A DNA stretch of 26,113 nt from Coptodactyla brooksi. Lineage: Eukaryota; Arthropoda; Insecta; Coleoptera; Scarabaeidae. The first letter of the stretch is position 1; every line of letters starts with the position of its first letter. The notes beneath the pieces were generated by a model. It was not told the origin of the DNA and did not search any database. It saw only the letters and a list, made by a program, of their open reading frames with translations. The stretch covers positions 1-26,113 of the forward strand of contig JAWQRM010000228.1 in assembly GCA_033557675.1 (NCBI GenBank). Direction: 5' to 3'. Of the stretch, positions 9,530-18,672 are shown piece after piece. Position numbers and translations under genes: made by a program.

Positions 9530-9902
9530 ATGAAATTATAAAATACTTACGAGGTTTGACCAAAAAATTTTTGATTTTCCTAAAAAATCATGATTCATCA
9601 ATATTAATTTTTCGAGAAGGTTTATCTTGTGCCAAAGACTTTTCCAACCTTTATTCCATTCCTAAAACAAAATTAAAATGCAAATTCTCGCAACAATAAA
9701 AAAATTGTGACAATTGAATTTGTACAGCCCTCGAAATTACCTCGTATAATAAGTATGTATTAAGTATAATAAAAAGATGTGTTCTGAAGTGGAATGTTGT
9801 GTTTCATTTATTTCAAGTTTTTTGTGTAAATATTAATAATGCGTAATTAATTTTGTACTATGAATCGATTGTTGCACTTTTTTAATGTATTGCATCTTTT
9901 AG
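9530..9902. other. 3' UTR of cassette 5 and short intron before cassette 6
   Basis: 373 bases with two AATAAA signals (9695 and 9768). The stretch from about 9640 onward recurs between cassettes 6 and 7, so the duplication that produced cassette 7 started inside the 3' UTR of cassette 5. Confidence 0.7.
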
Positions 9903-10136
9903 GTGTCGGATATCCTTGTGAAAAATGCGGAAGGAACTACAAACACTACACCAGTTTGTACAACCATAAAAAGTTTGAGTGTGGCAAAGAAGCCGCATTC
10001 ATATGCCCAGTTTTAACCTGTACTTTTAAGACAAAGAGGAAGAGTAGCTTGAAGTATCATACGAGAAACATTCATGGAATATTCCCTTAACTAACTTGAT
10101 TTAATAATTCCTTCACTGATTCATCAACATGTCAGA
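9640..10136 (+). repeat. Tandem-duplicated unit carrying cassette 6
   Basis: Starts at GACTTTTCCAACCTT and includes GTGACAATTGAATTTGTACA, the AATAAAAAGAT signal, the intron and cassette 6. The next unit (10137-10850) repeats these in order, with about 130 and 85 extra bases that copy 1 lacks. Confidence 0.82.
9903..10090 (+). CDS. lola: lola-like alternative 3' exon, cassette 6
   Basis: Acceptor CTTTTAG ends at 9902. Split-codon GT is followed by 61 residues to TAA. Finger 1 core is YPCEKCGRNYKHYTSL with HKKFEC. The link is CGKEAAF. Finger 2 core is CPVLTCTFKTKRKSSL with HTRNIH, then GIFP. Ligands are intact. Its twin is cassette 7, and the two proteins differ at only a handful of positions. 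The upstream ATG in the same frame lies in the intron. The poly(A) signal is probably 10491-10496. Confidence 0.88.
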
Positions 10137-10626
10137 GACTTTTCCAACCTTCGAAGCATTTCTGTCTTTATCTCCTGAATGTTGGCAAAACCTCGTCCTT
10201 TCATGGTTTCTTTTTCATTTTCGGAAATAGGAGGAAGTCAGGCAGGATGTTACATCTAACATTTACAATACAGTGCTGCACTTTATTCCATTCCCAAAGC
10301 AAAATTTAATACAAATTCTTTTTTCCATTTTTTCTTTTCCACAGCCTGCAAAACAGTAAACATACAATATGGCTACCAATGCCAACATTCGTTAAGGATA
10401 AGAGTACAAACGCAACAACAAAATATCGTGACAATTGAATTTGTACAGCCCTCGAAATTACCTCGTATATTAAATATATGTATTAAGTATAATAAAAAGA
10501 TTTGTTCTAAATTGTAAGTTTGTGCTTCATTTATTTCAAGTTTTTTTTCTGTATCTATTAATAATGTGTAATTAATTTTGCACTGTGAACCGATTGTTGT
10601 ATTTTTTAATGTGCTGTGTCTTTTAG
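10091..10626. other. 3' UTR and intron between cassettes 6 and 7
   Basis: Largely a duplicated copy of 9640-9902, with AATAAA at 10491. Two extra segments (about 10156-10283 and 10321-10407) are not in copy 1. They are either insertions here or losses there. Confidence 0.65.
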
Positions 10627-10850
10627 GTATCGGATATCCTTGTGAAAAGTGCGGAAGAAACTATAAACATTACCCCAGTTTGTATAACCATAAAAAGTTC
10701 GAGTGTGGCAAAGAAGCCGCATTCGTATGCCCAGTGATAACCTGTGCTTTTAAGACAAAGAGGAAATGCAGCTTAAAGTATCATGCGAGAAACATTCATG
10801 GAATAATCAGTTAACTAACTTGTTTTAACTATATAATTGTGTATATAATA
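10137..10850 (+). repeat. Tandem-duplicated unit carrying cassette 7
   Basis: Second copy of 9640-10136. The block ATTGAATTTGTACAGCCCTC is identical in both units, and similarity runs through the intron up to and across the exon. Confidence 0.82.
10627..10814 (+). CDS. lola: lola-like alternative 3' exon, cassette 7
   Basis: Acceptor CTTTTAG ends at 10626. GT completes the split codon, then 61 residues run to TAA. Finger 1 core is YPCEKCGRNYKHYPSL and finger 2 core is CPVITCAFKTKRKCSL with HARNIH. Compared with cassette 6 the changes include Thr to Pro in the loop before the finger-1 helix and Ser to Cys in finger 2 (KRKCS), an extra cysteine not needed for zinc. AATAAA at 10847-10852. The frame has stayed open since the duplication. 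Confidence 0.88.
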
Positions 10851-11409
10851 AATTCTTATTGATATAATTATTGATAATTAGTTTTCTTAGTTGTTATAAA
10901 CTACATACAGCGTTCTTTCATTAATTTATTACCAGAACGTGGTAAGGGAAAGTTATGCGTGTGTTTCCAACCACTTTGTTTTACTCTCACAACCCCCTCT
11001 TTGTACACGTAGGTACTGCTTTGTAGTCGCAAGGTCAGTGGATCAGCGTAAGTAGTAATTAGTTCCTGTAAATTTTCTTCTATGAAGTCATGTCTAGTGT
11101 GTATTTTTTACAGACGAATGGTCGAAATATGGCATAAATTGTGGCTATGTCGTGGGTAATATTATTTTTATTTTTTATTGTAGTTGTACAGTGGAATTTA
11201 CTTTCGTAATTCCTCCCTCTATTATTGTTTTCCAAAATACTTTATAGATATATTTTTGATTATTATTTAATAAGTATTTTATATTATTATATTATTGTTA
11301 CGTCAGTTTTTGGAGAACATTCCTCGAGCATCATATTGCAAAATAAAAATAGTGTATTACAGCAGACTGATCTTGTTACTACACACAAAATATAGTATAT
11401 TTAAATTTA

Positions 11410-11470
11410 GAATAACTTAATTTAAATTGCAAATGTATGCCATATTTTTGGACAATAATCAATTCAAAAT
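11410..11470 (+). repeat. 60-base dispersed repeat, forward copy
   Basis: ACTTAATTTAAATTGCAAAT, CCATATTTTTGGACAATAAT, CAATTCAAAATGTAAC. Same family as 8795-8860 and the reverse copy at 6118-6180. Confidence 0.6.
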
Positions 11471-12230
11471 GTAACATATGTCCCACCAGAGGGAATAAAT
11501 AGTTTATTTAAGATAAAGTCAACATAATTGACCCTTGCATTCCATTAAGTACCCATTTCTACAGATGAAACTATTGTTGAATAGTTTCGTCTGCAGCAAT
11601 TGCATTATGTAATTATGAAAAAATGTGGTGGGTTTTGTTACATCCATTACTTTGAAATAACATTTCGGCTTGTGCCAAACTCTTAATGCTGTTGGAATCA
11701 ATTGGGATTGAATTAATAAAAATAGGATTCTCCAGTTTCGATAAAGAAATATTTCCAGCCGGAAAATCATAAGTCGTTGTAAAAATTTCCCTTTATGGAT
11801 TATTCCTTGCAATGTACCCTTTTAAAAGTTACTTTGTAAAATTTATTATTACTAACAATACGATTGAGGAAGAATTTTACGTAAATATTCATAAAGTTAG
11901 GTACTTAGTCTAAGATGTCCTGACTGGTAAATTTTTACTTTCTCTGAAGAGAAGAAGCATTGCATTCGCAAAAAAGAATCGATATGAAAATTTTTATGGA
12001 TCTTGACGAATTAGGCTTTTTGTAGCCTGTCTATGCTATTTTTGATTTCTTTACTACTTATTGTAACAAAAAATATTTTTTTAATCTACATAAAATTATG
12101 AGTAAAAAACTATAGGATAATACCTGCTTAAAATCAACAGTTCTTGAGTTATAAGCATAATTGATAAAAATACAGTCACTATTTGGCAAGAGGATATTTC
12201 GTTCTTAATCTCGGATATTGCTCTCTTTAG

Positions 12231-12960
12231 AAAAAAATTTTTCAAATAAAGATTGCATAACATCAAACTCTTCACAATTTGAAATAGTTTTTGAATACAC
12301 AGGGTGTTTGGTTTATTCTAAACACTATCCAGCTTCAGATTTTTAAATGGAACACCCTGTAGCTTTATTATTACTTTAATTATTATATATCATCCACTTT
12401 AATTATTATATATTAGTTGTTTTGCATTTATAGCTGTAAATGCAAAATTTTTCATAGAACTGTTATTGTTGTTTTTAGAAAAAAATGTTTCAATGCAACT
12501 TTTAGCATTACATCGAACTCTTTTCAATTTGAAACTATTTTTGAATATACAGGGTGTTCGATTTATTCTAAAAACTGCTGCAGATTTTTAAATTGAACAT
12601 CCTGTATATTGTTCTATTTCTAAGCCCTTATAAGAGTTAAGGGTCATCTTAATTATTATATAAATATAAATATTATATTTTGAATATAATAATATTTTAA
12701 ATATAATATTATTACTATATAAATAATTAGCTTTAAGTCGTACCGTTTGGGTGTTATTTTACATTTTTGAAAAAAGATGACGGGTACGAATGTAAAATTT
12801 TGTTTAGAACGTAAAGTTTTGTTTGCTCTTTTTGATTGGAAAAATTTTTTTCTAATAAAAGTTGCAGTGCATCGAACTCTTCAAATTTTGAAACTATTTT
12901 TGGATATTCAGGGTATTTGGTTTATTTTAAAAATTACCCAAATTCAGATTTAAGAACAGT
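12231..12960 (+). repeat. Three diverged repeat units with TACAGGGTG-type ends
   Basis: Units start near 12231, 12476 and 12834. Each has CATCRAACTCTT, CAATTTGAAA or its variant, TTTTTGRATAYWCAGGGT, TTATTCTAAA or its variant, and CAGATTT. In units 1 and 2, ACAGGGTGTT (12299, 12549) is answered by AACAYCCTGT (12351, 12597) about 50 bases on, like terminal inverted repeats of a very small element. Unit 3 has lost the right end. Whether the unit is a tandem repeat or repeated insertion of one element is not settled. Confidence 0.65.
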
Positions 12961-13689
12961 CAAGCCTAGGTCCAAAATATTTCTTCAATATTTTCTAAAA
13001 CACATTACGAAATCGTTGTCATAATTGAAATAGGGTCAAGGTAAGAGAAAGTCATGTGGGATGTACACATCACCTAGTTGTTTCTGAAGAGAATGGTACA
13101 TTTTGGTGTGTTGATGTAGCCCACTCTGTTTTAGACTAACACTTGTTTTATTTTTTTCACGTGTATTTTTCCGCAAGCCTCTTGATTTCTCCTATGACGG
13201 TAAAAACCTTAGTCATATACCTTAAGCCTTTTAGAGCTTAGGGTATATCACTAAGACTTTAGAAATTCCATGTAGAACCTACAATACTCTTCAGTATTTC
13301 ACCTAATCTTGAAATGTTTCTATTATATTATTGCTACCTTTGGTAACTCAACTCCACAATTAACGTTCTATGTGCAAATTAATTTGGAACAGATCGAATG
13401 TATAAAAAAATGTGTAAAGTCATCTACTGGAATTTTTAAATCATTCAAAAGGTACATCTGTCTGTAAACAGGTAACAAAGTTCAAGCACAAACAAATGAC
13501 GCATGACTAAGTAATGACATTTGTTGTGACAGTCAAAAATTGACATGACCAAAACTTGACATAAGAACCACAAAAACATTGAAAGTGTTTCTGGTAATGA
13601 GTGCTTATTAAGGACAACTGTTTTTTAACTGAAATACCAATGTCAGAATTATTGCAGAGGGAATTATTGCAGAAAATTTAGATAATGTT

Positions 13690-14130
13690 GATTTCTTTAA
13701 TGTTGATATCAGTTTCTTCGCCAGCAAAGAAATATTGCATAAGGAATTCTTTCCAACTGGGCAAGTAATCAATGCAGTGTTTTATCTTAAAGTTTTAAAG
13801 CGTTTGATTGTAAGAACTCGTCGTGGAACCACGCAGTTTGTCTTCACAGTCCATCTTGTACCTCAATATTTGGATAAAAATCAAATTTGCATCCTTAATC
13901 ATCCACCGTATTCATCAAGTTTAACACCCAGCGACTTTTTTGTTCTTCAAATTGAAATTTATGCTGAAAAGCTGTGTTTTGGACTATCCAAACAGCAACG
14001 TCGCGTCAATTAAACACAATACCAACCGGAACCTTGGAAAATCATTTAATTTACTTTTAGGTCGTTGTAAAAATGTGTAGATACAGTTGGGGACTGTTTT
14101 GAATAAATAGAATCAAGTTTTCAAAAAACT
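13690..14130 (+). pseudogene. Decayed mariner-like transposase (C-terminal part)
   Basis: A frame from 13735 to 14013 has HKEFFPTGQVINAVFYLKVL, a typical mariner stretch, then NQICILNHPPYSSSLTPSDF, which matches the HPPYSPDL-P-DFF motif carrying the third catalytic Asp (here Ser-Asp-Phe in context). The middle has lost the usual second-Asp region, and the frame breaks before and after. Traces continue to about 14090 (GRCKNVxxVGD-like in another frame). It is a dead copy in the sense orientation of the host array. Confidence 0.8.
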
Positions 14131-14232
14131 ACGTAACTGTTTTCTTTTAATAATAAAAGTCCACGTGGAAACATTCACACACTATGTAGAAGTAAAATAA
14201 ATGAGAAGGCTTTTTGCTCGTTAAATAAGAAC

Positions 14233-14560
14233 TGTAAATGAGGATAAATATTTGGTAATAAGAGCAACGAGTTATAAATTGTTTGACCTTCTTTATTATG
14301 CATATATTATTATGCCGGCAAGCCGAAAGCTTGCCGGCTTCTTCAGAGGCTAAAAACCACATGTTACTACAGATAAAGCTGACAAATATAAGGCTTACCT
14401 AACAAATGTAAACTTTATAGATATTTTGTCAACCTCATCTATAGTAACATGTGGTTTTTAGCCTCTGAGGAGGCCCCAAAGCATTCGGCGAAATATTGGC
14501 ATAATGCAGAAGGTCAAACAATTTATATCTCGTATTACCCAATATTTATCCCCGTTTACA
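14233..14560. mobile_element. Fold-back element with about 130-155-bp imperfect arms
   Basis: The left arm, 14233-14388, is complementary to 14425-14560 in long blocks. GAGGCTAAAAACCACATGTT pairs with the segment ending GTGGTTTTTAGCCTC, and ATTGTTTGACCTTCT pairs with AGAAGGTCAAACAATT. The centre is about 36 bases. Both arms contain a stem of the form CTGARGA-N-GCC...GGC; the right one reads CTGAGGAGGCC...GGCGAAAT at 14464-14493. The left arm has an extra self-complementary GCCGGCAAGC/GCTTGCCGGC. There is no transposase, so it is non-autonomous. Confidence 0.75.
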
Positions 14561-14785
14561 TTATATACAAGTAGCTTTGATTTCCTACCCAGCATCCAGT
14601 ATTTTTTATGTGTGAAATCAAACTGATCTTTTTTTCTTTATATTTTCTTTCCATCTTAGACGTAGGTCCAGGTTAATTTATGTCATGGGATAGTATTATT
14701 TTGTGTTTATATTTGTCTTCTACTTTCTTGTTCACCTGTTTACTATGGTGGACGTTTCCAGATGCTTCTCAGATGCTATTTGTAT

Positions 14786-14935
14786 GAATTTGGCCAATTG
14801 TCAATATTGCTGTATCATCAGCAAAAGCGAATTTCATGATATTTGCTTTTATTTCTTTCATTTTGAAGTATGTCCCTGAACTCTAGACACTCATGTCATA
14901 TCTTGTCGAATGCCTTCAACTTTAATAGCTTATAA
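14786..14935 (-). pseudogene. LINE-type reverse transcriptase remnant
   Basis: On the minus strand, KAFDKI-stop-HECLE near 14895-14920 resembles the reverse-transcriptase box AFDxVWHxGL. KFAFADDTAILTIGQ near 14795-14832 is the catalytic FADD box. In intact non-LTR elements these boxes are much further apart, so the interval has been deleted. The first box also carries a stop. The clade cannot be decided from so little. Confidence 0.65.
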
Positions 14936-15131
14936 ACTAGATGAAATACTTTTAACATGTTTGTAGAATAAAGTCAATAACAAAATTGGCCCCAAAACTA
15001 CTAATAAGTTTGCTGTTCTCTGTACATTTAGCAAATGAATTCGTTTGCTTTGTATGTCTCTTTTCACCTGTAGTAATTCTGTAGATATGAATAACTTCCG
15101 AATCTGTACATGGAATATGTCCTTCCCAAAC

Positions 15132-15325
15132 TTCTTGGTACTTCATCCCAAAAATTCATGGTACATATGTACTTAGCTTCTGATATCTCGTCTTGTAGAG
15201 AAACTAGTAAATTTGCTTTGGTTTCGTTCTCTTTAATTACAGCGATAAATACCTTCAGTTTGAAATGTTTTTGAATAAAAGAAAAACATGCCTATAAAAC
15301 TATACAGTACCAAAAATAAAATAAT
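15132..15325 (+). repeat. Exon-less copy of the intron block upstream of cassette 5
   Basis: Matches 9101-9285 along its length: TTCTTGGTACTTCATC at the start, CTATAAAACTATACAGTA and AAAATAAAATAAT at the end. No zinc-finger sequence follows. After 15330 the sequence is unrelated and leads on to cassette 8, about 280 bases later. Confidence 0.75.
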
Positions 15326-15605
15326 AAAATCTGTATTTCTGTACACCAATAAAGGCTTTCCAATCCTGTATGTTTATTTTATTCGAAATCTTACTTCACA
15401 AATATCGCATGGACCCGGGGATAACCTTGCGAAGTAAATAATTCAAATTAAAGCAATAATTGAAAAGAAAAATTACAAATTAAAACTTAATTTTATAGTA
15501 TTAAGTTTATATAGTTAAATTAGACGCGGAATTGTGAAACACATAAAAGAATGTTTAGATTTCGTGTTGTATTACAACAAATCCAATAATAGCTGTAATT
15601 TTCAG

Positions 15606-15790
15606 ATGGACAAATATTCTTCCCCTGTAACCAGTGTGAGAGAAAATACAGACATTTGTCGAGCCTTTACAACCACAAGAGGTACGATTGTGGGAAAAAA
15701 CCTACATTCCAATGTACTGCATGTAGGTACCGGGCCAAAAGAAGAGCACACTTGGTGTATCATATGAAATCTCTTCACGGAATTCATTGA
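15606..15790 (+). CDS. lola: lola-like alternative 3' exon, cassette 8
   Basis: Acceptor ATTTTCAG ends at 15605. Split-codon AT is followed by 60 residues to TGA. Finger 1 core is FPCNQCERKYRHLSSL with HKRYDC. The link is CGKKPTF. Finger 2 is short: it uses C-x2-C (QCTACRYRAKRRAH) in place of the C-x4-C of most cassettes, then HMKSLH and GIH. C-x2-C is a normal zinc-finger spacing and is also used in cassette 14. Several ATG codons in other frames around 15600 are irrelevant. AATAAA at 15829-15834. It heads the densest part of the array. Confidence 0.87.
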
Positions 15791-15936
15791 TAACTTTTAT
15801 TATATTTACTTGATAGAGTAATTCGAACAATAAACTAAATTAATATAGTAATTATTTAATACCTTTTTCGTAGCAAAATAAAATGCCCATCCTGTACAGT
15901 GTGTGAATATCTTATAACAATATTATTTCATTTCAG

Positions 15937-16100
15937 GATCACTCCCATATTCAATACGCAACATACAGTACAAGCACTAACTTAGTCTTTATAACCATGA
16001 AAAGTATGAAAAAGAACAAACTTTTGCTTGTGAAGTGCTCGATTTTGCAAGTAGATACAAAAGGAAATCTAATCTGAAATATCATAAAATATTACTAAAA
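15937..16100 (+). pseudogene. Decayed lola-like cassette 9
   Basis: A plausible acceptor (TTATTTCATTTCAG, ending 15936) and the usual two-base start are kept. In that frame YKH-stop-LSLYNHEKYE matches the YKHxxSLYNHxxYEC core of finger 1, and later RYKRKSNLKYHK matches finger 2. Damage: both first-finger Cys in front of YKH are replaced (Ser and Asn in their place), a TAA interrupts the finger, the Cys-Gly of the link is missing, the second Cys of finger 2 is lost, and the last His is gone. If spliced in, it would add about a dozen residues and stop, giving a tail without a zinc finger. AATAAA at 16100-16105 remains. Confidence 0.85.
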
Positions 16101-16237
16101 ATAAATACTATAATAACACATCTTTGTCCCTTTAATTTTTAAATCTTTATTTTTTTAAGGATGTAAACGCTTCCATTAACCACTTCGATTAGTAATACAG
16201 AGTTCGTATTGTAATAATAACACTGAAATTGTTTTAG

Positions 16238-16425
16238 ACTATTCATTTCCATGTCTGAAATGTGGCAGAAAATACAAGCACAAGAATAGCCTTTATAACC
16301 ATTCAGCCTATGAATGCGGAAAATTACCAGCTTTTATATGTCCAGTGGAATATTGTCAATTTAAAACAAAGAGGAAGCACTCGATGAAGAATCACATGAA
16401 AGTTAAACATAAACATCTTGAATAA
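16238..16425 (+). CDS. lola: lola-like alternative 3' exon, cassette 10
   Basis: Acceptor ATTGTTTTAG ends at 16237. AC finishes the split codon, and 61 residues run to TAA. Finger 1 core is FPCLKCGRKYKHKNSL with HSAYEC. The link is CGKLPAF, and finger 2 has core CPVEYCQFKTKRKHSM with HMKVKH, followed by KHLE. It resembles cassettes 6 and 7 (CGRxYKH, FKTKRK), suggesting a common source. Overlapping AATAAA signals at 16464-16473 are well placed. Confidence 0.88.
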
Positions 16426-17528
16426 TAGTTATTGCTGTGTTCTTATTCTATATTTTTCATGTAAATAAATAAAAGACACCTTTTATTTTTTTAAAGCTGT
16501 TCCTTTTTTACAAATTTGTAAATACACAAGAACTTTCCGTGCTAAAAAAGTGCTCTTTACCAATCCTCAGATTGATATTACAAGAACTTTAAAAGTTAAG
16601 GAAGAAAATTCGTCCTTAATATTGACATGGATTAAAATATGCTTAGGAATTTATTGTTGCTATGTGATTTCCAAACTGGTATACTTAGACTCCTATTTTT
16701 AACTTGTAATGATAAATTTAATATTATATCGAAGATTATAATGATACCCTCAACCTGTCATATACATTTCACCCTGTTCTGGAGAGCATTTCTGGGACAA
16801 TGGTTTAATGACCTTGAATAATTTTCATTCTGGTTCATTCAAGATATTTACTCGTTCACGATGTTGGTATATAATTTGTGGACGATAAATCTGGCAATAT
16901 GATTAATCATGGACAAAAATGTCCATGATTAAATCGCCTAAAATATCAGTCTAAATATCCAATTAAACATGAATTTTCTTTCGTATGTTCCAACCAATAA
17001 AGCTTTCATAATCAAACAATAAGCCATAATACATAAGATAGACACGGAACAGGAAGACAAGAATAAAGTGATGAAATAGTGCTTGAATAAAGAGGAAGAA
17101 TTTTGTACAAAAATTTGATGCTTTAGATGGAGGAAGATGTGCATGAAGCAAAAACAGTGAGAAATGGATAGTAAGGATGACCAAGTAGGTAGAAATGAGC
17201 AACCCAATTCACAAATTATATACCATTTTTAGCATACACTAAAATGGCTTTTAGAGTAGAGCTTAGTCGTGGCTTAAATGCAGTCTATTCGGAAGTTGGA
17301 ATTTTCGAATTTTGATTATTCGTTGTGCATTAATGATTACTATTTATTATTCATCATATATTAAGAGAACTGTTGATCTGGCAGGCCATCTGTTAGACAA
17401 TGAAAAATGAGCTACCTGTACATACTTGGCGAAGATTACAGAATATAGATTTCAAAACCTTCCCTTCAGCTTTTCTTTTCTAATAAAACGCGAGTGTGTA
17501 ATAATTTTACAAGTTCTTTAATTTTTAG
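16426..17528. other. Inter-cassette region between cassettes 10 and 11
   Basis: 3' UTR of cassette 10, then intron. An inverted repeat at 16904-16931 (TAATCATGGAC and complement, 6-base loop) is the only structure noticed. Overlapping reverse-strand open frames around 16938-17207 show no recognisable domain and are probably chance. Confidence 0.55.
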
Positions 17529-17725
17529 ATGATGGAAACTGGTATAAATGCGATACATGCAGTAAAAAGTACAGGCATCAGTCCAGTTTATGCAATCACA
17601 AGAAGTATGACTGCGGTAACAAACCACCTACTTTTATTTGTCCGGCACAAGATTGCAAATTTCGCACGAGGAGAAACTGTCGCTTGAAGTATCACATGAG
17701 TGGGATCCATGGATATATTAACTAA
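17529..17725 (+). CDS. lola: lola-like alternative 3' exon, cassette 11
   Basis: Acceptor AATTTTTAG ends at 17528. AT completes the split codon, and 64 residues run to TAA. Finger 1 core is YKCDTCSKKYRHQSSL with HKKYDC. The link is one residue longer than usual (CGNKPPTF). Finger 2 core is CPAQDCKFRTRRNCRL with HMSGIH, then GYIN. Extra Cys residues occur in both helices (SLCNH, NCR). It is odd in having no AATAAA between its stop and the acceptor of cassette 12, 172 bases on. Its transcript may run through cassette 12 and use that signal. Confidence 0.87.
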
Positions 17726-17897
17726 ATCAAACAAACAAAATTATTTGTTACGTTGTTATCGTTAGAAATGAAATATATTAATTGCGTTTCTTCACGAGTT
17801 TATGGCCCATATCTAGTAGACTACCGTAGTTTTTTTTTTGCAAGAAACCGAAACGAAATGCTCACGATCTTAATTTATCATTTTATTTCAATTTTAG

Positions 17898-18103
17898 GTT
17901 CCTACATTTGTGCTACTTGCAATAAGCGGTACAGGCACCAAGCTAGCCTGTATAATCATGCAAAATACGACTGTGGAAAGGATCCCACTTTTGAATGTAC
18001 GGTACCAAATTGTGGGCACAAGTCAAAGAGAAAATCAAATTTGAGGTACCACATGATGTTTAAACATAAAATCTCGATTAAGGCGTCTTATAATAGGTAT
18101 TGA
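17898..18103 (+). CDS. lola: lola-like alternative 3' exon, cassette 12
   Basis: Acceptor TTCAATTTTAG ends at 17897. GT completes the split codon, and 67 residues run to TGA. An in-frame ATG upstream at 17753 lies in the intron or in the 3' UTR of cassette 11 and should not be used as the start. Finger 1 core is YICATCNKRYRHQASL with HAKYDC. Finger 2 core is CTVPNCGHKSKRKSNL with HMMFKH, followed by a basic and Tyr-rich tail (SYNRY). It is close to cassette 1 (RYKHQASLYNH, VPNC). AATAAA at 18124-18129. Confidence 0.88.
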
Positions 18104-18672
18104 TGTAATCTGCCAGTTATTTCAATAAAATTACGTATTGGATAGTTTTTCATTTGTTTTAAGAAGTTTACGAAACGAGACTATATTACGGTATACATAA
18201 ATGATTAATATTATGTTAAGGTTTCTATTTTATGGACTGATTTACTGTATTTATATACTTGTTGTTTTCAATGCTTATGTACCAACGTTTCGGGCTCCTT
18301 TACTAGTAATATTTTTCAGTAAAGGAGCGTTATCAGTAAATATTTTACTGGTAATACCATCCTTTCTGTCTATAGTGAACCTACACCTTAAGAACAATTC
18401 TAATTAATACATTAATCAGAAAATTAATGCATCAATTTCTTGTTAATTAATCAATAAACGTATAACTACGATTATAAATAATCGTAAAGTTAAAGAGTTT
18501 GGAACCTTTGGCCTGGTAACAAATTAAGAACGAAGTCACCAGTACGCCAAAATTTGAAAATTTGAGCGTTGAAAGACTAACTGTTAACTGACATAAGACG
18601 CTATATAGTAAAAAGGCGACGCTTAATTAATTCTTAATTGGTTTTTTGCAACCAATTAAGCGTTTCCTTACT

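Larger units (their letters stand above)
10815..15605. other. Large transposon-rich intron between cassettes 7 and 8
   Basis: 4.8 kb with no intact gene. In order: a dispersed repeat (11410-11470), a 14-bp hairpin (11562-11593, one mismatch), three diverged units with TACAGGGTG ends (12231-12960), a mariner remnant (13690-14130), a fold-back element (14233-14560), a LINE reverse-transcriptase remnant (14786-14935, minus strand) and an exon-less copy of the cassette-5 intron block (15132-15325). A short reverse-strand open frame at 11519-11812 is not recognised and is not annotated. Confidence 0.55.

Noticed and set aside
11519..11812. Reverse-strand open frame of 97 codons
   Set aside because: No recognisable motif, and it contains a hairpin at 11562-11593. 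In sequence this AT-rich it could be chance or an unidentifiable transposon piece.
15534..15767. Plus-strand open frame with an ATG overlapping cassette 8
   Set aside because: It is in another frame than the zinc fingers and runs across the acceptor. The spliced frame from 15606 has all eight ligands.
16938..17207. Two overlapping reverse-strand open frames with hydrophobic stretches
   Set aside because: Hydrophobicity here follows from T-rich codons. There are no conserved residues, no splice or promoter context, and the two frames overlap one another.
17753..18103. ATG-started version of cassette 12 with an N-terminal extension
   Set aside because: The extension is intronic sequence ahead of a good acceptor at 17897, and the same exon-start phase is seen in all cassettes. 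The same reasoning excludes the ATG starts ahead of cassettes 5, 6 and 7.
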